64,000 nt of DNA from the NCBI RefSeq assembly GCF_011305995.1, contig NZ_CP049910.1, positions 558,001-622,000 of the forward strand, given 5' to 3'. The translations under genes were made by a program, and so were the position numbers. Below are positions 8,901-22,428 of the stretch, piece after piece. Each line of letters begins with the position of its first letter. Position 1 is the first letter of the stretch. The stretch comes from Diaphorobacter sp. HDW4A (GTDB taxonomy: Bacteria; Pseudomonadota; Gammaproteobacteria; Burkholderiales; Burkholderiaceae_C). The notes below the pieces were generated by a model. It was not told the origin of the DNA. It did not search any database and saw only the letters and a list, made by a program, of their open reading frames with translations.

Positions 8901-11263
8901 ACACGCTGGTGCTGCGCAATAGCGTCGAGGGGCAGATGAGCCTTGCCCAGATGCTGGCGCAGGCCAGGGAGGCCGCGCTTGATGCTCAAGCGCATCAGGA
9001 ACTGCCATTCGAGCAGCTCGTGGAGGCGTTGCGGCCGGAGCGCAATCTGAGCGCAACTCCGCTCTTCGACGTGATGTTCAACCACTTACAGAGGGATCTT
9101 TCCCCATTGCAGCGGCCATTAGGCTGGTCGGTGTCCGAAGTGTCCATTGGGAATCAGCATGCGCAGTTTGAACTGACAGTTGACACGGTCGAAGACGCCG
9201 ACGGCCAGGTGCGTGTGAGCTTCACCTACGCCGAGGAGTTGTTCGAGGCGAGCACGATCGAGCGGATGGCGGGGCACTACGTGGCGCTGCTGCAAGCATT
9301 GGCTGATCGGCCACAGGAAGCGGTGGGGGATGTGGAGTTGCTCACTGACGCTGAGCGTCAGCAACTCAAGGGCTGGGGCGAGAACCTGCAGCGTTACCCG
9401 GGTGCTGATCCGGTGCACCGGCTGATTGAGCAGCAGGCCCAGGCCCATCCTGAAGCGGTGGCACTGCTCTTTGGTGACGAGGTACTGAGCTACGGCGAGT
9501 TGAACACGCGAGCCAACCGGTTGGCGCACCGGCTGATCAAGCTGGGTGTGAAGCCTGAAGTGAAGGTGGGCATTGCGGTGGAGCGCTCCCTCGAGATGGT
9601 GGTGGGGCTGTTGGGGATACTGAAGGCGGGCGGAGCGTATGTGCCGCTGGACCCGGAGTACCCGGCGGACCGGCTGGCCTACATGGTCGGGGACAGTGGG
9701 ATTGGGCTGCTGCTGACGCAGCGTGCGGTGAAGGAGCGCCTCCCGGTGGCCGAAGGGCTGGTGGTGCTGGAGCTCGATGGGCTGGATCTGGCGAAGGAGC
9801 CCATGCACAACCCTGATGTGGCGGTGCATGGGGAGAACCTGGCGTATGTGATCTACACCTCGGGATCGACGGGCAGGCCCAAGGGGGCTCAGCTTTGCCA
9901 TCGCAACGTTACCCGGCTGCTCAGCGGCACCGATGCATGGTTCCGGTTCGGTACGAATGACGTCTGGACGATGTTCCACTCCTACGCCTTTGACTTCTCG
10001 GTCTGGGAGATCTTCGGTGCGCTGTGCACCGGCGGACAGCTGGTCATCGTGCCCCACTGGGTCAGCCGATCGCCGGAAGACTTCCTGAAGATACTGCGCC
10101 GACACAGGGTGACGGTTCTCAACCAGACGCCTTCGGCCTTCAGTCAGCTTATGCATGTGCCTAGCCTCTACGACGAGTGCTTGGCGCTGCGTGCCGTGAT
10201 CTTTGGAGGCGAAGCGCTGGATCCACAGCGGCTGCGCCCGTGGATCGAACACTGGGGAGACCAGCTCCCTCAACTGGTCAACATGTACGGCATCACGGAG
10301 ACGACCGTACACGTCACCTACCGCCTCATCACCGAAGCGGATCTGCAAGGCCAGCGCAGCCCGGTCGGCGTAGCTATCCCGGACCTCGGCCTAAGAGTGC
10401 TGGACGGTTCGCTGAGTCCTGCACCGATTGGTGTGGCCGGCGAGTTGTATGTGGCCGGCGACGGCCTGGCGCGAGGCTACCTGGGCCGCCCGAGTTTGAG
10501 CGCGGAGCGCTTCGTGGCGGACCCGTTCGGCGAGGCGGGAGGTCGGCTGTACCGGACGGGGGACCTGGTGAGGTGGAACGGCGAAGGGCAGTTGGAGTAC
10601 TTGGGTCGGATCGACCACCAGGTCAAGATTCGGGGGTTCCGGATTGAGCTGGGGGAAGTGGAGGCGCAGTTGCTGTCGCAGCCCGAGGTGAGGGAAGCGG
10701 TGGTGGTGGCCAAGGAAGGTCCGGGCGGAGCGCGGCTGGTGGGTTACGTGTCGGCGCAGGCCGGGAAGGTGATTGAGGTGAGCGAGCTGCGCGAGCGGCT
10801 GGGCCGGGCGTTGCCGGACTACATGGTGCCCAGTGTGATCGTGGCGGTGGAGAGCTTGCCGCTCAATGCCAACGGCAAGGTGGACAGGAAGGCGCTGCCG
10901 GAGCCGGGGTTCGAGAGCGGGCAGGAGTACGAAGCGCCGCAGGGTGAGGTGGAAGAGGCGCTGGCCAGGATCTGGTCGGAGGTGCTGGGTGTGGAGCGCG
11001 TGGGCCGGCACGACAATTTCTTCGATGTCGGCGGGCATTCTCTGCTGCTGCTGAAAGTGCATCGTCGTATTGAGCAGGAACTGAAGGTGGAGGTCTCGGT
11101 GGTTGACCTATTCAAGTATTCGACGGTTGGGGCAGCGGCTGGGTTCTTGCGCGAAGGTGGGCGTCAGCCCGCCACAGATACCAAGCGTGTGGAAGAACGC
11201 GCGCGCAGACAGAAGGGAGCGTTTCTTGTGCGCAAACCCGTCGCCGAAAGGACTCCTACATGA
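5927..11263 (+). CDS. NRPS 1: FAAL-ACP-C-A(Thr)-T loading protein
   Basis: This 1778-residue enzyme starts the assembly line. A fatty-acyl-AMP ligase fills about residues 15-590 ([10 protein letters not shown] from 181). A carrier domain follows with LGGNSL (Ser635), then a condensation domain (about 695-1125, HHIISDG at 831), an adenylation domain (about 1150-1640, [10 protein letters not shown] at 1311) and a T domain (GGHSL, Ser1705). The specificity residues read D-F-W-N-I-G-M-V-H, which is the threonine code. It should activate a free fatty acid and condense it onto Thr. The ATG at 5927 has GAGGGA upstream; an in-frame start at 5843 is less likely. The stop overlaps the PKS start (ATGA). 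The adenylation flanks are nearly identical to those of all later modules. Confidence 0.95.
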   Translation: MTTQSVSQENAFVHPANFVERLQQLVANRPEDIALTVVAERDDHLVETALSYRVFGQRVQALAAVLQGRFEKGDRVLILLDNDEHYAVSMFACFHAGVIAVPVFPPESTRPQHLARLAGIAADAQARGILTLSSLQALVGAAAGQFGVSAAVAVDEVDPAAAGNWQSYQPASEDVAFLQYTSGSTSAPKGVMVTHGNLMANERAIREGLSIGADDKFGVWSPLFHDMGLIGGLLQPFYSGIPCVLSSPRFFLERPVRWLEMISRHKVTISGGPDFAYRLCLDRVKEAQTEGLDLSSWRVAYTGAEPVRQDTMDAFIERYAPVGFSAGAVYPCYGLAEATLFITGGRRGSGMVVSRFDTEALARRQVAVDGDGAALVGCGSVPSDHEVRIVDPQTGEVAPGCAIGEIWATGPSMAAGYWNKPCETAEAFVERDGLRWLRTGDLGFMHEGQIFVAGRLKDMIIVRGHNIYPHDIERVVEAEVEAVRKGRVAAFAVDLDGQEGIGVAAEVSRGLQKLVPPQVLVDALSLAVSEQCGEAPKAVVLLNPGALPKTSSGKLQRAACRRGWAERSLDAYALFESGRFVTGEGRTGGDPATGDDAVQDETAQMLAGMWRQVLGHESTRTYANDAHFFTLGGNSLAAVQLAVRISQKWGIDFPIRQIFELPRLGRQADGIRACQKAGVRTSVAGIPVLPPERRAEPLPLSSAQQRQWFLWRLDPQSTAYHVQGALRIAGVLDAEAMRMAVDGLAKRHESLRTVFRARPDGEVEQIVRGNGGLALQLFDLRSTADEEREAHASETLRALQVQPFDLTVGPLVRAALVRLEDQVHILVLVMHHIISDGASMQVLVDELAALYAARHAGDEALPPPAIQYADYAAWQHDHPNQEARARQLAYWVKQLGVPLGEAQPVLALSVDHPRQAVARYRAGRHGFDLSEGLSVGLRAQAEAHGATLFMLLLAAFQALLYRYTGQHDIRVGTPVANRSRAELQRVVGFFVNTLVLRNSVEGQMSLAQMLAQAREAALDAQAHQELPFEQLVEALRPERNLSATPLFDVMFNHLQRDLSPLQRPLGWSVSEVSIGNQHAQFELTVDTVEDADGQVRVSFTYAEELFEASTIERMAGHYVALLQALADRPQEAVGDVELLTDAERQQLKGWGENLQRYPGADPVHRLIEQQAQAHPEAVALLFGDEVLSYGELNTRANRLAHRLIKLGVKPEVKVGIAVERSLEMVVGLLGILKAGGAYVPLDPEYPADRLAYMVGDSGIGLLLTQRAVKERLPVAEGLVVLELDGLDLAKEPMHNPDVAVHGENLAYVIYTSGSTGRPKGAQLCHRNVTRLLSGTDAWFRFGTNDVWTMFHSYAFDFSVWEIFGALCTGGQLVIVPHWVSRSPEDFLKILRRHRVTVLNQTPSAFSQLMHVPSLYDECLALRAVIFGGEALDPQRLRPWIEHWGDQLPQLVNMYGITETTVHVTYRLITEADLQGQRSPVGVAIPDLGLRVLDGSLSPAPIGVAGELYVAGDGLARGYLGRPSLSAERFVADPFGEAGGRLYRTGDLVRWNGEGQLEYLGRIDHQVKIRGFRIELGEVEAQLLSQPEVREAVVVAKEGPGGARLVGYVSAQAGKVIEVSELRERLGRALPDYMVPSVIVAVESLPLNANGKVDRKALPEPGFESGQEYEAPQGEVEEALARIWSEVLGVERVGRHDNFFDVGGHSLLLLKVHRRIEQELKVEVSVVDLFKYSTVGAAAGFLREGGRQPATDTKRVEERARRQKGAFLVRKPVAERTPT

Positions 11264-14200
11264 GCAGCTCCATTGAGTACAACGCAAGCGGCGTCGAAGT
11301 GGCCATCGTTGGCATGGCCGGCCGTTTTCCTGGGGCTAACGACATCGATGCGCTGTGGCGGAACATTCGCGACGGTGTTGAATCAGTGACGGCATTTGCA
11401 GACCAAGAGCTGCGCGAGCGCGGTGTGTCCGAGTCCGACCTGACCGATGCGGAATATGTCAAGGCTGGGGTCTTGCTGGAGGGAATAGACCAGTTCGATG
11501 CTGGATTCTTCGGCTATTCACCGCGAGATGCCGAGCAACTCGATCCGCAGCACCGCATCTTCTTAGAAACTGCTTGGCACGCACTCGAACATGCAGGCCA
11601 TGCCGGAGGCGACCGGACGAAGCTCTTTGGCGTCTACGCGGGAAGCGGTGCCAACGTCTATTTGCTGCGTCACTTGCTGGCGGGAGTGGACTGGCGTTTC
11701 AGTGACATTGCTTCGCTGCTGGGCCTGATGAATGGCAACGACAAGGATTCTCTGGCAACCCGCGTGGCCTACAAACTGGATCTGCGTGGTCCGGCGGTCT
11801 CTGTGCAAACAGCTTGTTCGACTTCGCTGGTCGCGGTGCATCTGGCATGTCGCAGTCTGTTGAATCACGAGACCGACATGGCCTTGGCCGGCGGTGTCTG
11901 GCTCAATCTGTTGCAGGACGGTGGATACCACTACCAGCCCGGGGCGATCCTATCCCCTGATGGTCACTGCCGCGCCTTCGATGCTCGGGCGGCCGGTACT
12001 GTGATCGGTAGCGGTGCGGGCATCGTGGTGCTTAAGCGCCTGAGCGATGCGCTGGCCGAGGGTGACACGATCCATGCAGTGATCAAAGGCTCTGCCCTCA
12101 ACAATGACGGTGCAGCGAAGGTGGGTTACACCGCTCCCAGCGTTGATGGTCAGGCGGAGGTAATTCTGGCCGCACAAGCGATGGCAGAGGTGTCGCCGGA
12201 CTCAATCGGCTACGTGGAGGCGCATGGCACGGGCACCACGCTTGGCGACCCGATTGAGATCACCGCATTGACGCAGGCCTTTCGCACTGGTTCGAGCCGG
12301 CTAGGCTACTGCGCCATTGGGTCAGTGAAAACCAACGTCGGTCACCTTGATGCGGCCGCCGGTGTTACCGGTCTGATCAAGGCCGTTCTGGCGCTCAAGC
12401 ACCAGACGTTGCCGCCCAGCCTGAACTTCGAACAACCCAATCCGGCGATCGATTTTGCCAACAGCCCCTTCTATGTGAACACCGAAGCGCGGCCGTGGCC
12501 TGCGGGCGAGATGCCGCGCCGGGCCGGCGTCAGTGCCTTTGGTATGGGCGGAACCAATGTGCATGTCATTTTGGAAGAAGCGCCCTCGATGAGCGAAGGC
12601 AGCACTCCGCACGTGAATGGCGCCGAGCTGCTTTTTCTCTCGGCTCGCAGCGAGGAGGCACTGACTAGGTCTATCGAACAATTGGCACGACACCTTGGTC
12701 AGCGTCCTGAGCAGAATTTGTCCGATGTGGCGCATACCCTGAGGCGGGGGCGCAAGCATTTTGGACATCGGGCTGCGGTGCTCGCTCGCGAGCATGCCGA
12801 AGCCATAGGCGCGCTGACCTCTCGTACCGGCGCTTCATTCGTCAGCGGACACGTTCTGTCGGAGTGCCCGACGGTGGCCTTCTTGTTCCCCGGCCAAGGG
12901 GCGCAGCATGTCGACATGGCGCGTTCGCTCTATGAGCGTGAACATGTGTTCCGCGACACGGTGGATCGTTGCTGCGTGCGCCTGGCCTCACATTTGGCCT
13001 TGGACCTTCGTGAACTGATTTATCCGAAAGTTGTATCGGGGAACGAGGCGACCTTGCGTTTGGCTCAGACCGCCATCACTCAGCCGGCGCTGTTCGTGAT
13101 CGAGTACGCCATGGCGCAGCTCTGGATGAGTTGGGGGCTTAAGCCCGATGCAATGCTAGGGCACAGCATTGGCGAGTACGTGGCTGCTTGCCTTGCTGGT
13201 GTGTTTTCACTTGAGGACGCACTTGAGCTGGTGGCAGCACGCGGTCGGTTGATCCAGTCCACGGCATCTGGGGCCATGCTGGCTGTGAGCCAGCCAGAAG
13301 CAGAGCTGCGCCTGTTGGCTGTTGGCTGTGATGTCGCTGCGGTCAATGCATCCGAACTGGGTGTGCTCTCAGGGCCTGTCGAGGTGATCGATGCTGTCGA
13401 GCGCCAATTGGTCGAGCGTGGTGTTGCCTCGCGGCGTTTGCATGTCTCGCACGCCTTTCACTCTCATTTGCTCGACCCTGTTCTGCCTGATTTCCGGGTG
13501 ATGGTTTCGCGCATCGTCTTGAGCCCGCCGAAGATTCCCTTTGTATCCAATTTGACAGGCCGTTGGATCAAGCCTCAAGAGGCTTGTAGCGCCGACTACT
13601 GGGTACAGCACTTGCGGGGCACCGTGCGGTTTTCCGACGGTCTCGGCGAGTTGCTCTCCAAACCAGACCGTATGCTGCTTGAGGTGGGTCCAGGGGACGG
13701 CCTCAGTGGTCTTGCTCGGCGGCATCCACTGGTGGGTGCGCGCAGAGCTGTTCTTGCATCTCAGTGTCATCCTCGCGATCCCGCTTCAAGCGCGCAACAG
13801 CCGCTACGCTGCCTAGCTCAGCTTTGGACGCACGGAGTGGTACTCGATGCCGGCATGGCTTCTGACCACGGCAACCTTCGCCGGGTGCCTTTGCCCAGTT
13901 ATCCGTTTGAACACCAGTCGTATTGGGTTGAGGCACCGAGAGGAGATGCCGCTGGTGCTGTGGTGGTGAACCGGGCAATCGACCGGCGTGAGTTAGCCGA
14001 CTGGTTCTACGTGCCCGTTTGGCAGCGTACTGATCCCGTCACTCCTTGCATTGCGGCAGACCAAGGCGGTGTCCTGTTGATGCTGGGGGATGCGATAGGC
14101 GTCGGCAGGCGCATGGTCGAACATTTGCGGGCCGCAGGGCGATTGGTCGTATGCGTTGGCCGAGGAGTGCAATTCAGGCAACTGGACGCAGATCACTTCG

Positions 14201-15852
14201 AACTGCGACCCGCTGAGCGGAGTGACTTTGAACAACTGCTGAGAGCGGTTGAGGTGCGGCACGGTCTTGTGACCGACATTTGCCACCTGTGGAGTCTCGA
14301 CGCTGCGGGTATTCCTGCGCATGGAGATGCACTGGAACACGGCTTTTACGCCTTATTGGCTTTGGCACAGGCGTTGGATACCGTGAAACCTCTTGCGGGC
14401 GTGCGTCAGGTTGCAATCACCGTGGTAGCCAATCAGGTGGAGGATGTGAATGGTACCGAGCCCTTGTGTCCCGAAAAGGCCACCCTGCAAGGGCCGTGCA
14501 AGGTCATTCCACAGGAGTACCCGAAGCTATTGTGCCGGCTCGTCGATGTCGTTCTGCCCGTTGGCGATGATGGGACAGACCGTCTCGTGCATCAGATCGT
14601 TGCAGAGATGCATACGACGAGGGTAGGGGGTACTGTGGCTTACCGTGGCCCCCATCGCTGGATCAAGGTCTTCGAGCCCGCACGCCGTGATATTCCGGTC
14701 GCCCAGCGGCTGCGGAAGCAAGGTGTCTACCTCATCACAGGCGGTTTGGGTGGCATTGGGCTCACACTGGCGGAACATTTGGCTCGGCATTGGCAGGCGC
14801 GCCTAGTATTGGTTGGGCGTACGGTCCTGCCGCCCAGGGACCAGTGGTCTGCAATATTGGCGGCCGGGGAGCACGCGAATGACCATGGGGTAAAGTTGGC
14901 GCGACTCCTTGAGTTGGAGTCCTTTGGTGCCGAGGTGATGGTCTTACAGGCCGATGTCGCTGATGCCCATCAGATGCATAAGGTGGTCGAAGTGGCGCGG
15001 CAGCGCTTCGGGGCCGTTCATGGGGTCATTCATGCCGCAGGGCACGCTGGTGGCGGTGTGATCCCACTGAGGACTCGCTCCTTGGTGGAGCAAGTGTTCT
15101 CTTCTAAGGTGCGTGGGACGCAGACGTTGCTGGAGTCCTTGGCGGGAGAGACTTTGGACTTCGTGCTCCTATGCTCGTCGTTGGCAAGCTTGGCGGGAGG
15201 GGTCGGCAAGGTCGACTACGCTGCTGCCAATGCTTTCATGGACGCAGTAGCAGCTGTTACGCAGCGCACTTCTGGTCGGATGGTGGTCTCGGTCAATTGG
15301 GACGGCTGGCGCGAGGTCGGCATGGCTGGCGGCATGCGACTGTCGGAGCAGGTCGGGATAGAACCGGATCAGGGGGCGCTGGCCTTCGAGCGCATCGTTA
15401 ACGGGCCATCGCTGCCCCAGTCGATCGTTTCGACGACTGATCTGGTTGCCCGCCTGACTATGACGGATGACGACGTTTTTGCGGCAGCGGTCATGACCTC
15501 CACGAATGAGGTGGTCAGTCGACACCACCCCCGTCCACCGCTTTCGACAGCGTACGTCGCGCCTGTCGGAGATCTTGAGGATCGGATCGCCAATATCTGG
15601 TGTGAGTCCCTTGGTATCTCTGCTATCGGCGTCCACGACAACCTGTTCGAACTGGGAGGGGATTCGCTGCTCGCCATTCAACTGCTCGCCAAGGTGCGGG
15701 GCGTCTACGGCACGAATCTACCGCCGGCAGTCTTTTTCAAGGAACCGACGATTGCTGCGCTTGCGGTCGTCGTCGAAACCAAATTGATCGAGGAGATCGA
15801 GCAGGCAGATCTTCTTGCCTCGATTCCCGCTGACGCGTCCGCTAGCGTCTGA
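11260..15852 (+). CDS. Type I PKS: KS-AT-KR-ACP
   Basis: This 1530-residue single-module polyketide synthase has a ketosynthase (about 10-440; TACSTS with Cys186, HGTGT, KTNVGH), an acyltransferase (about 545-850; GHSIGEY with Ser636; HAFHS, the malonyl-CoA-type signature), a ketoreductase (GGLGGIG near 1160; YAAAN near 1319) and an ACP (GGDSL, Ser1469). No dehydratase or enoylreductase is seen. It should extend the Thr thioester from NRPS 1 by one malonate and reduce the ketone, giving a statine-like 4-amino-3,5-dihydroxyhexanoyl unit; this product is inferred. Start and preceding stop overlap as ATGA. The sequence between domains is less GC-rich and not part of the repeated NRPS blocks. Confidence 0.94.
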   Translation: MSSSIEYNASGVEVAIVGMAGRFPGANDIDALWRNIRDGVESVTAFADQELRERGVSESDLTDAEYVKAGVLLEGIDQFDAGFFGYSPRDAEQLDPQHRIFLETAWHALEHAGHAGGDRTKLFGVYAGSGANVYLLRHLLAGVDWRFSDIASLLGLMNGNDKDSLATRVAYKLDLRGPAVSVQTACSTSLVAVHLACRSLLNHETDMALAGGVWLNLLQDGGYHYQPGAILSPDGHCRAFDARAAGTVIGSGAGIVVLKRLSDALAEGDTIHAVIKGSALNNDGAAKVGYTAPSVDGQAEVILAAQAMAEVSPDSIGYVEAHGTGTTLGDPIEITALTQAFRTGSSRLGYCAIGSVKTNVGHLDAAAGVTGLIKAVLALKHQTLPPSLNFEQPNPAIDFANSPFYVNTEARPWPAGEMPRRAGVSAFGMGGTNVHVILEEAPSMSEGSTPHVNGAELLFLSARSEEALTRSIEQLARHLGQRPEQNLSDVAHTLRRGRKHFGHRAAVLAREHAEAIGALTSRTGASFVSGHVLSECPTVAFLFPGQGAQHVDMARSLYEREHVFRDTVDRCCVRLASHLALDLRELIYPKVVSGNEATLRLAQTAITQPALFVIEYAMAQLWMSWGLKPDAMLGHSIGEYVAACLAGVFSLEDALELVAARGRLIQSTASGAMLAVSQPEAELRLLAVGCDVAAVNASELGVLSGPVEVIDAVERQLVERGVASRRLHVSHAFHSHLLDPVLPDFRVMVSRIVLSPPKIPFVSNLTGRWIKPQEACSADYWVQHLRGTVRFSDGLGELLSKPDRMLLEVGPGDGLSGLARRHPLVGARRAVLASQCHPRDPASSAQQPLRCLAQLWTHGVVLDAGMASDHGNLRRVPLPSYPFEHQSYWVEAPRGDAAGAVVVNRAIDRRELADWFYVPVWQRTDPVTPCIAADQGGVLLMLGDAIGVGRRMVEHLRAAGRLVVCVGRGVQFRQLDADHFELRPAERSDFEQLLRAVEVRHGLVTDICHLWSLDAAGIPAHGDALEHGFYALLALAQALDTVKPLAGVRQVAITVVANQVEDVNGTEPLCPEKATLQGPCKVIPQEYPKLLCRLVDVVLPVGDDGTDRLVHQIVAEMHTTRVGGTVAYRGPHRWIKVFEPARRDIPVAQRLRKQGVYLITGGLGGIGLTLAEHLARHWQARLVLVGRTVLPPRDQWSAILAAGEHANDHGVKLARLLELESFGAEVMVLQADVADAHQMHKVVEVARQRFGAVHGVIHAAGHAGGGVIPLRTRSLVEQVFSSKVRGTQTLLESLAGETLDFVLLCSSLASLAGGVGKVDYAAANAFMDAVAAVTQRTSGRMVVSVNWDGWREVGMAGGMRLSEQVGIEPDQGALAFERIVNGPSLPQSIVSTTDLVARLTMTDDDVFAAAVMTSTNEVVSRHHPRPPLSTAYVAPVGDLEDRIANIWCESLGISAIGVHDNLFELGGDSLLAIQLLAKVRGVYGTNLPPAVFFKEPTIAALAVVVETKLIEEIEQADLLASIPADASASV

Positions 15853-15861
15853 GAACATATC

Positions 15862-18800
15862 ATGCCTGACATTCAAGATATTGCCCAACGCAGAGCGAGG
15901 CTGGGGCCAGCGCAACTCGCGAAGTTACAAGAGCGCTTGCGCGGTGAGGCGCAAGCCATTGAGGTGCTGCCAACAATCCCGCGCCGCGCCGTAAATGACG
16001 GAAGTCTTCCTTTGTCATTTTCCCAGCAGCGATTGTGGTTTCTGTGGCAACTTGATCCAGCGAGCTCTGCTTACCACCTTTGCGGTGGTTTGCACTTCAA
16101 AGGTGATCTCGACGTGCCGGCGCTCCATGAGAGCCTTCAGACTCTCGTGGACCGTCACGAGTCGATGCGAACGGTCTTCGAAAATGGTGTCGACGGGAGG
16201 GTCGAACAGTTCATCCGGCCGGCCGCCAGCGTTCAGTTACCGCGTGTCGATCTGAGCGCGGTTGACATCGGGTCTCGCGCATTCAGAATCAATGAAGAGG
16301 TTCGGCGTGCCTGCGATATGCCGTTTGATCTCATGCACGGGCCCCTGCTTCGGACCGTACTGCTTGAACTGGGGCGTGGCGAAAACCAACTGCTCGTGGT
16401 GATGCACCACATCATTTCGGATGCATGGTCGGTTCAGCTCATCCTTGATGAACTTGCTGAGCTATATCGGGGTGCCGTGCATGGGGTGGTAACGAGCCTG
16501 TCAGCGCCGACCATTCAATATGCCGACTTTGCCGTATGGCAGCGCCAGTGGCTCGAAGGTTCTGAAGGCGAGCGACAATTGGCCTATTGGCGTCGGCAGC
16601 TCGGTAATGAGCATCATGTGCTTGCCTTGCAAGCGGATCATCCGAGAAAGCCTGATGGACGGTATGTAGCAGCCTTGCACACGGTCGACTTGAAGGTCGA
16701 TCTCTTGGTTGATTTGAGGCGCGTAGCCACGGGGCATGGGGCAACCCTGTTTATGGTGCTTCTGGCAGCGTTCCAGGCTTTGCTTTACCGCTACGCAGGG
16801 GGGGCTGAAGTCCGAATCGGTGTTCCTATCGCTAACCGAAATCGCACAGAAACAGTGGGAGTGGTCGGGTTCTTCGTGAACACCTTGGTGCTGGGCGGAG
16901 TAGTCGATGCACGCATGACGTTGACAGATCTGCTGGCCCAGGCCAGGGATACTTCGGTCGGCGCACAGGCCCATCAGGATCTCCCGTTCGAACGTCTTGT
17001 CGAGGCCAGTGGGGCCGAACGCAACCTTGGTCAAACGCCGTTGTTCCAAGTGATGTTCAACCACGTCCGGCGGGATCATCGTTCTCTTGGCGAATGGCCT
17101 GGCCTGACTGTTTCTCGTTTGGATTTCGAAGCTGAAGCTGCAATGTTTGAGCTAACGCTCGAAACGCTTGAGAGTGAAACGGGCGATGTCAAGGCGACCT
17201 TCCGTTACGCCGAGGAGTTGTTCGAGGCGAGCACGATCGAGCGGATGGCGGGGCACTACGTGGCGCTGCTGCAAGCATTGGCTGATCGGCCACAGGAAGC
17301 GGTGGGGGATGTGGAGTTGCTCACTGCTGCTGAGCGTCAGCAACTCAAGGGCTGGGGCGAGAACCTGCAGCGTTACCCGGGTGCTGATCCGGTGCACCGG
17401 CTGATCGAGCAGCAGGCCCAGGCCCATCCTGAAGCGGTGGCACTGCTCTTTGGTGACGAGGTACTGAGCTACGGCGAGTTGAACACGCGAGCCAACCGGT
17501 TGGCGCACCGGCTGATCAAGCTGGGTGTGAAGCCTGAAGTGAAGGTGGGCATTGCGGTGGAGCGCTCCCTCGAGATGGTGGTGGGGCTGTTGGGGATACT
17601 GAAGGCGGGCGGAGCGTATGTGCCGCTGGATCCGGAGTACCCGGCGGACCGGCTGGCCTACATGGTCGGGGACAGTGGGATTGGGCTGCTGCTGACGCAG
17701 CGTGCGGTGAAGGAGCGCCTTCCGGTGGCCGAAGGGCTGGTGGTGCTGGAGCTCGACGGGCTGGATCTGGCGAAGGAGCCCATGCACAACCCTGATGTGG
17801 CGGTGCATGGGGAGAACCTGGCGTATGTGATCTACACCTCGGGATCGACGGGCAGGCCCAAGGGGGCTGCCAACCGACACCGCTCACTCTACAACCGTCT
17901 GGAGTGGATGCAGCAAACCTATGGGCTGACCGAATTGGACACGGTCCTGCAGAAGACCCCCTTCAGCTTCGACGTGTCGGTATGGGAGTTCTTCTGGCCA
18001 TTGATGACGGGTGCCCGACTGGCTGTGACCAAGCCGGGCGATCACCGCGACCCGCAACGCCTGGTTGAACTGATCCGACAACACCACGTCACCACGCTGC
18101 ACTTTGTTCCCTCGATGCTGCAAGCCTTCCTCGCGCACGAAGGCATCGAAGCCTGCGCCAGCCTAACGCGCATCGTGTGCAGTGGCGAAGCACTGTCGGC
18201 CGAAGCGCAGAACGACGTGTTCAAGCGTCTGCCGCAAGCCGGGCTCTACAACCTCTACGGTCCCACTGAAGCGGCCATCGACGTCACGCATTGGACCTGC
18301 CGCAACGATGGGCGCAGTCAAGTGCCGATCGGCCAGCCGATCAGTGACATCCAGACGCATGTGCTCGACAAAGGCCTGAACCTGGTGCCCGCCGGTGTGG
18401 CGGGTGAGCTGTACCTGGGTGGCATCGGCCTGGCGCGAGGCTACCTGGGCCGCCCGAGTTTGAGCGCGGAGCGCTTCGTGGCGGACCCGTTCGGTGAGGC
18501 GGGAGGTCGGCTGTACCGGACGGGGGACCTGGTGAGGTGGAACGGCGAAGGGCAGTTGGAGTACTTGGGTCGGATCGACCACCAGGTCAAGATTCGGGGG
18601 TTCCGGATTGAGCTGGGGGAAGTGGAGGCGCAGTTGCTGTCGCAGCCCGAGGTGAGGGAAGCGGTGGTGGTGGCCAAGGAAGGTCCGGGCGGAGCGCGGC
18701 TGGTGGGTTACGTGTCGGCGCAGGCCGGGAAGGTGATTGAGGTGAGCGAGCTGCGCGAGCGGCTGGGCCGGGCGTTGCCGGACTACATGGTGCCCAGTGT

Positions 18801-21800
18801 GATCGTGGCGGTGGAGAGCTTGCCGCTCAATGCCAACGGCAAGGTGGACAGGAAGGCGCTGCCGGAGCCGGGGTTCGAGAGCGGGCAGGAGTACGAAGCG
18901 CCGCAGGGTGAGGTGGAAGAGGCGCTGGCCAGGATCTGGTCGGAGGTGCTGGGTGTGGAGCGCGTGGGCCGGCACGACAACTTCTTCGAGTTGGGCGGGC
19001 ATTCGTTGATGGCCTTGAGTGTGCTTGAGCGCATGCGCACACAAGGTATGGCCGTGCAAGTGCGCACGCTGTTCCAGCAGCCTGAACTGTCGTCCTTTGC
19101 ACAGGTTGTTGCGCAGAACGAGGATCGTCGCGAAGTAGCTGTTCCACCCAACCTCATCCCGCTGGATTGCCAGGCAATCCAGCCTGAGATGTTGACGCTG
19201 GTCGAACTGGACGCGGAGCAAATCAGGTGCATGGAAGCGGCAGTGCCGGGTGGTGCGGCCAACATCCAGGACATCTATCCTCTAGCGCCGCTGCAGGAAG
19301 GCATTCTGTTCCACCACATGTTGCAGCAGCAGGGCGATGCTTATGTCACCTCGTGTCTGTTGAGCTTCGACAGCCGGGGGCGACTGGAGCACTTCATCGC
19401 TTGCTTTAATCGGGTGATTGCGCGCCATGACATCCTGCGCACGGCGGTGCTGTGGGAAGGGCTCAAGGAACCGGTGCAAGTCGTCCATCGACAGGCCCAC
19501 CTGCAGATCGAGTGGCTTCAGGATGCGGTCCCAGGCAACGTGGCCGAGCGGCTGAACGAACAAGTTGATCCCCGGCACCATCGCATCGATGTGCGGAAGG
19601 CACCGATGATCCGGGCTGTGGCAGCGCATGACACGGAGCAAGGGCGCTGGCTGCTGCAGTTGCCCAGCCACCACCTGGTGCTGGATCACACGACGCTTGA
19701 TCTGATCGTCGAAGAGATTGCCCTGATCCAGCAAGGCCGGGAGGCGGAGTTGCCTGAGCCGGTGCCGTTCCGGCGCTTCGTGGCGCAGGCACGGCTGGGC
19801 ATGAGTCCGGTCGAGCATGAGGCCTTCTTTACCAAGATGCTGGGCGACGTGGATGAGCCGACGGCGCCGTTCGGGCTGCTGGACGTGCAGGGTGATGGTA
19901 GCGACATTGAAGAGGTGAAGCTGCCACTGGAGGCGGAACTGTCCGCGCGGATTCGGCAGCAAGCCAGGCGGCATGGGGTGAGTGCGGCCAGCTTATTCCA
20001 CTTGGCATGGGCCCTGGTGCTGGCCAAGACCACGGGCAAGAACGACGTGGTGTTCGGCACCGTGCTGTTCGGGCGCATGCAGGGTGGTGAAGGTGCAGCG
20101 CGGGCACTGGGGATGTTCATCAATACATTGCCCATCCGCATCAAGCTGGGTGCGAGAAGCGTGGCACAGAGCCTGCGCGAGACCCATGCGGTGCTGACTG
20201 GTCTGCTAAACCATGAGCACGCCAGTCTGTCGCTGGCACAGCGCTGCAGCGGGCTGCCGGGTGGCACGCCGCTGTTCTCGGCCTTGTTCAACTACCGCTA
20301 CAGCGGAGGGCAGGAGGCGGAGGCAGCCATCCTTGCGTGGGACGGCATGGAGTCGCTGGGCGGGGCGGAGCGCACCAACTATCCGGCAGGCATGTCGGTG
20401 GACGACCTGGGGCAAGGCTTCGAACTGGTGGGGCAGGTCAGCAAGTCCATCGGTGCGCGGCGGCTGTGCGAGTACACGCAGGCTGCCGTCGCCGGTATCG
20501 TCGAAGCGTTGGCTGATCGGCCACAGGAAGCGGTGGGGGATGTGGAGTTGCTCACTGACGCTGAGCGTCAGCAACTCAAGGGCTGGGGCGAGAACCTGCA
20601 GCGTTACCCGGGTGCTGATCCGGTGCACCGGCTGATCGAGCAGCAGGCCCAGGCCCATCCTGAAGCGGTGGCACTGCTCTTTGGTGACGAGGTACTGAGC
20701 TACGGCGAGTTGAACACGCGAGCCAACCGGTTGGCGCACCGGCTGATCAAGCTGGGTGTGAAGCCTGAAGTGAAGGTGGGCATTGCGGTGGAGCGCTCCC
20801 TCGAGATGGTGGTGGGGCTGTTGGGGATACTGAAGGCGGGCGGAGCGTATGTGCCGCTGGACCCGGAGTACCCGGCGGACCGGCTGGCCTACATGGTCGG
20901 GGACAGTGGGATTGGGCTGCTGCTGACGCAGCGTGCGGTGAAGGAGCGCCTCCCGGTGGCCGAAGGGCTGGTGGTGCTGGAGCTCGATGGGCTGGATCTG
21001 GCGAAGGAGCCCATGCACAACCCTGATGTGGCGGTGCATGGGGAGAACCTGGCGTATGTGATCTACACCTCGGGATCGACGGGCAGGCCCAAGGGGGCGT
21101 CGATCCGGCATCGGGCACTGAGCAGTTGTATGACCTGGATGCAGCAGACCTACGGCCTGACGGTGGTCGACACCGTGCTGCACAAGGCACCGTTCTGCTT
21201 CGACGTGTCGGTATGGGAGATCTTCTGGCCCTTGACCGCCGGCGTGCGGCTGGTGGTGGCCAATCCGGGAGATCACCGAGATCCAGCGAGGATCACCGAT
21301 CTGATCCTCAAGCATGAGATCACGACGCTCAACTTCGTGCCTGCGATGCTACAGGCCTTCCTGGCACATGAAGGCATCGAGGCGCAGACACGACTGCGTT
21401 ATGTGATTTGCGGTGGCGAAGCCATGCCGGCGGCCACGCAGAGCGAAGCACTGCGTCGGCTCAAGGGTGTGAGCCTGCAGAACCTGTATGGGCCGACCGA
21501 GACCACCATTCACGTGACCCGCTGGACCTGTCGGGATGACGGTCAGAGCCAAGTGCCAATTGGGCAGCCCATCTCCGAGACGCAAGCTTACGTGCTGGAC
21601 GAATCTCTGGAGCGAGTGCCGCAGGGCGTGGCGGGCGAACTCTACATCGGCGGAGAGCTACTGGGCCGCGGTTACTTCAACCGCCCGAGTCTGAGCGCGG
21701 AGCGCTTCGTGGCGGACCCGTTCGGTGAGGCGGGAGGTCGGCTGTACCGGACGGGGGACCTGGTGAGGTGGAACGGCGAAGGGCAGTTGGAGTACTTGGG

Positions 21801-22428
21801 TCGGATCGACCACCAGGTCAAGATTCGGGGGTTCCGGATTGAGCTGGGGGAAGTGGAGGCGCAGTTGCTGTCGCAGCCCGAGGTGAGGGAAGCGGTGGTG
21901 GTGGCCAAGGAAGGTCCGGGCGGAGCGCGGCTGGTGGGTTACGTGTCGGCGCAGGCCGGGCGGGTGATCGAGGCGGGCGAGCTGCGCGAGCGGCTGGGCC
22001 GGGCGTTGCCGGACTACATGGTGCCCAGTGCGATCGTGGCGGTGGAGAGCTTGCCGCTCAATGCCAACGGCAAGGTGGACAGGAAGGCGCTGCCGGAGCC
22101 GGGGTTCGAGAGCGGGCAGGAGTACGAAGCGCCGCAGGGTGAGGTGGAAGAGGCGCTGGCCAGGATCTGGTCGGAGGTGCTGGGTGTGGAGCGCGTGGGC
22201 CGGCACGACAACTTCTTCGAGTTGGGCGGGCATTCGTTGATGGCCGTGCAGGTGGTGGCACGGATCCAATCATCCTTACATACCGATTTGGCAATTCAAG
22301 AAGTCTTCAGTTATTCGACTCTGGCAAGCATGGCGTCAATTCTGCCTGATTCCTTGCACCCTAGATCCAGGGCCCAGTCCATTTCTGATATCGAATCCTT
22401 CATTGATAGTTTGGAAGCTGCAGAATGA
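15862..22428 (+). CDS. NRPS 2: C-A(Ser)-T-dual E/C-A(Ser/Thr-like)-T
   Basis: This 2188-residue bimodular protein has C (HHIISDA at 182, with Ala for the usual Gly), A (TSGSTG at 659), T (GGHSL, Ser1048), a second C-family domain (about 1130-1600), A (TSGSTG at 1736) and T (Ser2125). The first adenylation code reads D-V-W-H-V-S-L-I-D, close to serine. The second reads D-V-W-N-I-G-L-I-H, which mixes Ser- and Thr-like positions and which I cannot assign firmly. The middle C domain has HHMLQQQGD near 1151, matching the extra N-terminal motif of dual epimerisation/condensation domains, and HHLVLDH at 1270 in place of HHxxxDG. It would therefore set D-Ser before condensing. The ATG is 9 bases after the PKS stop. 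Confidence 0.93.
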   Translation: MPDIQDIAQRRARLGPAQLAKLQERLRGEAQAIEVLPTIPRRAVNDGSLPLSFSQQRLWFLWQLDPASSAYHLCGGLHFKGDLDVPALHESLQTLVDRHESMRTVFENGVDGRVEQFIRPAASVQLPRVDLSAVDIGSRAFRINEEVRRACDMPFDLMHGPLLRTVLLELGRGENQLLVVMHHIISDAWSVQLILDELAELYRGAVHGVVTSLSAPTIQYADFAVWQRQWLEGSEGERQLAYWRRQLGNEHHVLALQADHPRKPDGRYVAALHTVDLKVDLLVDLRRVATGHGATLFMVLLAAFQALLYRYAGGAEVRIGVPIANRNRTETVGVVGFFVNTLVLGGVVDARMTLTDLLAQARDTSVGAQAHQDLPFERLVEASGAERNLGQTPLFQVMFNHVRRDHRSLGEWPGLTVSRLDFEAEAAMFELTLETLESETGDVKATFRYAEELFEASTIERMAGHYVALLQALADRPQEAVGDVELLTAAERQQLKGWGENLQRYPGADPVHRLIEQQAQAHPEAVALLFGDEVLSYGELNTRANRLAHRLIKLGVKPEVKVGIAVERSLEMVVGLLGILKAGGAYVPLDPEYPADRLAYMVGDSGIGLLLTQRAVKERLPVAEGLVVLELDGLDLAKEPMHNPDVAVHGENLAYVIYTSGSTGRPKGAANRHRSLYNRLEWMQQTYGLTELDTVLQKTPFSFDVSVWEFFWPLMTGARLAVTKPGDHRDPQRLVELIRQHHVTTLHFVPSMLQAFLAHEGIEACASLTRIVCSGEALSAEAQNDVFKRLPQAGLYNLYGPTEAAIDVTHWTCRNDGRSQVPIGQPISDIQTHVLDKGLNLVPAGVAGELYLGGIGLARGYLGRPSLSAERFVADPFGEAGGRLYRTGDLVRWNGEGQLEYLGRIDHQVKIRGFRIELGEVEAQLLSQPEVREAVVVAKEGPGGARLVGYVSAQAGKVIEVSELRERLGRALPDYMVPSVIVAVESLPLNANGKVDRKALPEPGFESGQEYEAPQGEVEEALARIWSEVLGVERVGRHDNFFELGGHSLMALSVLERMRTQGMAVQVRTLFQQPELSSFAQVVAQNEDRREVAVPPNLIPLDCQAIQPEMLTLVELDAEQIRCMEAAVPGGAANIQDIYPLAPLQEGILFHHMLQQQGDAYVTSCLLSFDSRGRLEHFIACFNRVIARHDILRTAVLWEGLKEPVQVVHRQAHLQIEWLQDAVPGNVAERLNEQVDPRHHRIDVRKAPMIRAVAAHDTEQGRWLLQLPSHHLVLDHTTLDLIVEEIALIQQGREAELPEPVPFRRFVAQARLGMSPVEHEAFFTKMLGDVDEPTAPFGLLDVQGDGSDIEEVKLPLEAELSARIRQQARRHGVSAASLFHLAWALVLAKTTGKNDVVFGTVLFGRMQGGEGAARALGMFINTLPIRIKLGARSVAQSLRETHAVLTGLLNHEHASLSLAQRCSGLPGGTPLFSALFNYRYSGGQEAEAAILAWDGMESLGGAERTNYPAGMSVDDLGQGFELVGQVSKSIGARRLCEYTQAAVAGIVEALADRPQEAVGDVELLTDAERQQLKGWGENLQRYPGADPVHRLIEQQAQAHPEAVALLFGDEVLSYGELNTRANRLAHRLIKLGVKPEVKVGIAVERSLEMVVGLLGILKAGGAYVPLDPEYPADRLAYMVGDSGIGLLLTQRAVKERLPVAEGLVVLELDGLDLAKEPMHNPDVAVHGENLAYVIYTSGSTGRPKGASIRHRALSSCMTWMQQTYGLTVVDTVLHKAPFCFDVSVWEIFWPLTAGVRLVVANPGDHRDPARITDLILKHEITTLNFVPAMLQAFLAHEGIEAQTRLRYVICGGEAMPAATQSEALRRLKGVSLQNLYGPTETTIHVTRWTCRDDGQSQVPIGQPISETQAYVLDESLERVPQGVAGELYIGGELLGRGYFNRPSLSAERFVADPFGEAGGRLYRTGDLVRWNGEGQLEYLGRIDHQVKIRGFRIELGEVEAQLLSQPEVREAVVVAKEGPGGARLVGYVSAQAGRVIEAGELRERLGRALPDYMVPSAIVAVESLPLNANGKVDRKALPEPGFESGQEYEAPQGEVEEALARIWSEVLGVERVGRHDNFFELGGHSLMAVQVVARIQSSLHTDLAIQEVFSYSTLASMASILPDSLHPRSRAQSISDIESFIDSLEAAE
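18431..21096 (+). repeat. 2.7-kb near-identical module block, copy 2 at 25027-27691
   Basis: The block runs from the end of one A domain through T, the dual E/C domain and the front of the next A domain. The copies correspond at a constant offset of 6596 bases until the single-G deletion in copy 2. Recent duplication or gene conversion is implied. Confidence 0.85.
20510..22230 (+). repeat. 1.7-kb near-identical A-T block, copy 2 at 30459-32180
   Basis: The adenylation domains with code D-V-W-N-I-G-L-I-H in NRPS 2 and NRPS 4 correspond at a constant offset of 9950 bases, with small differences near 21957-21985. The copies part abruptly after the T-domain GG. Confidence 0.85.

Noticed and set aside
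19130..20500. C-family domain considered as an interface domain for an aspartyl beta-hydroxylase
   Set aside because: It is the only C-type domain between two A-T units, so it must do the condensation, and it has the dual E/C motif; no beta-hydroxylase gene is present.
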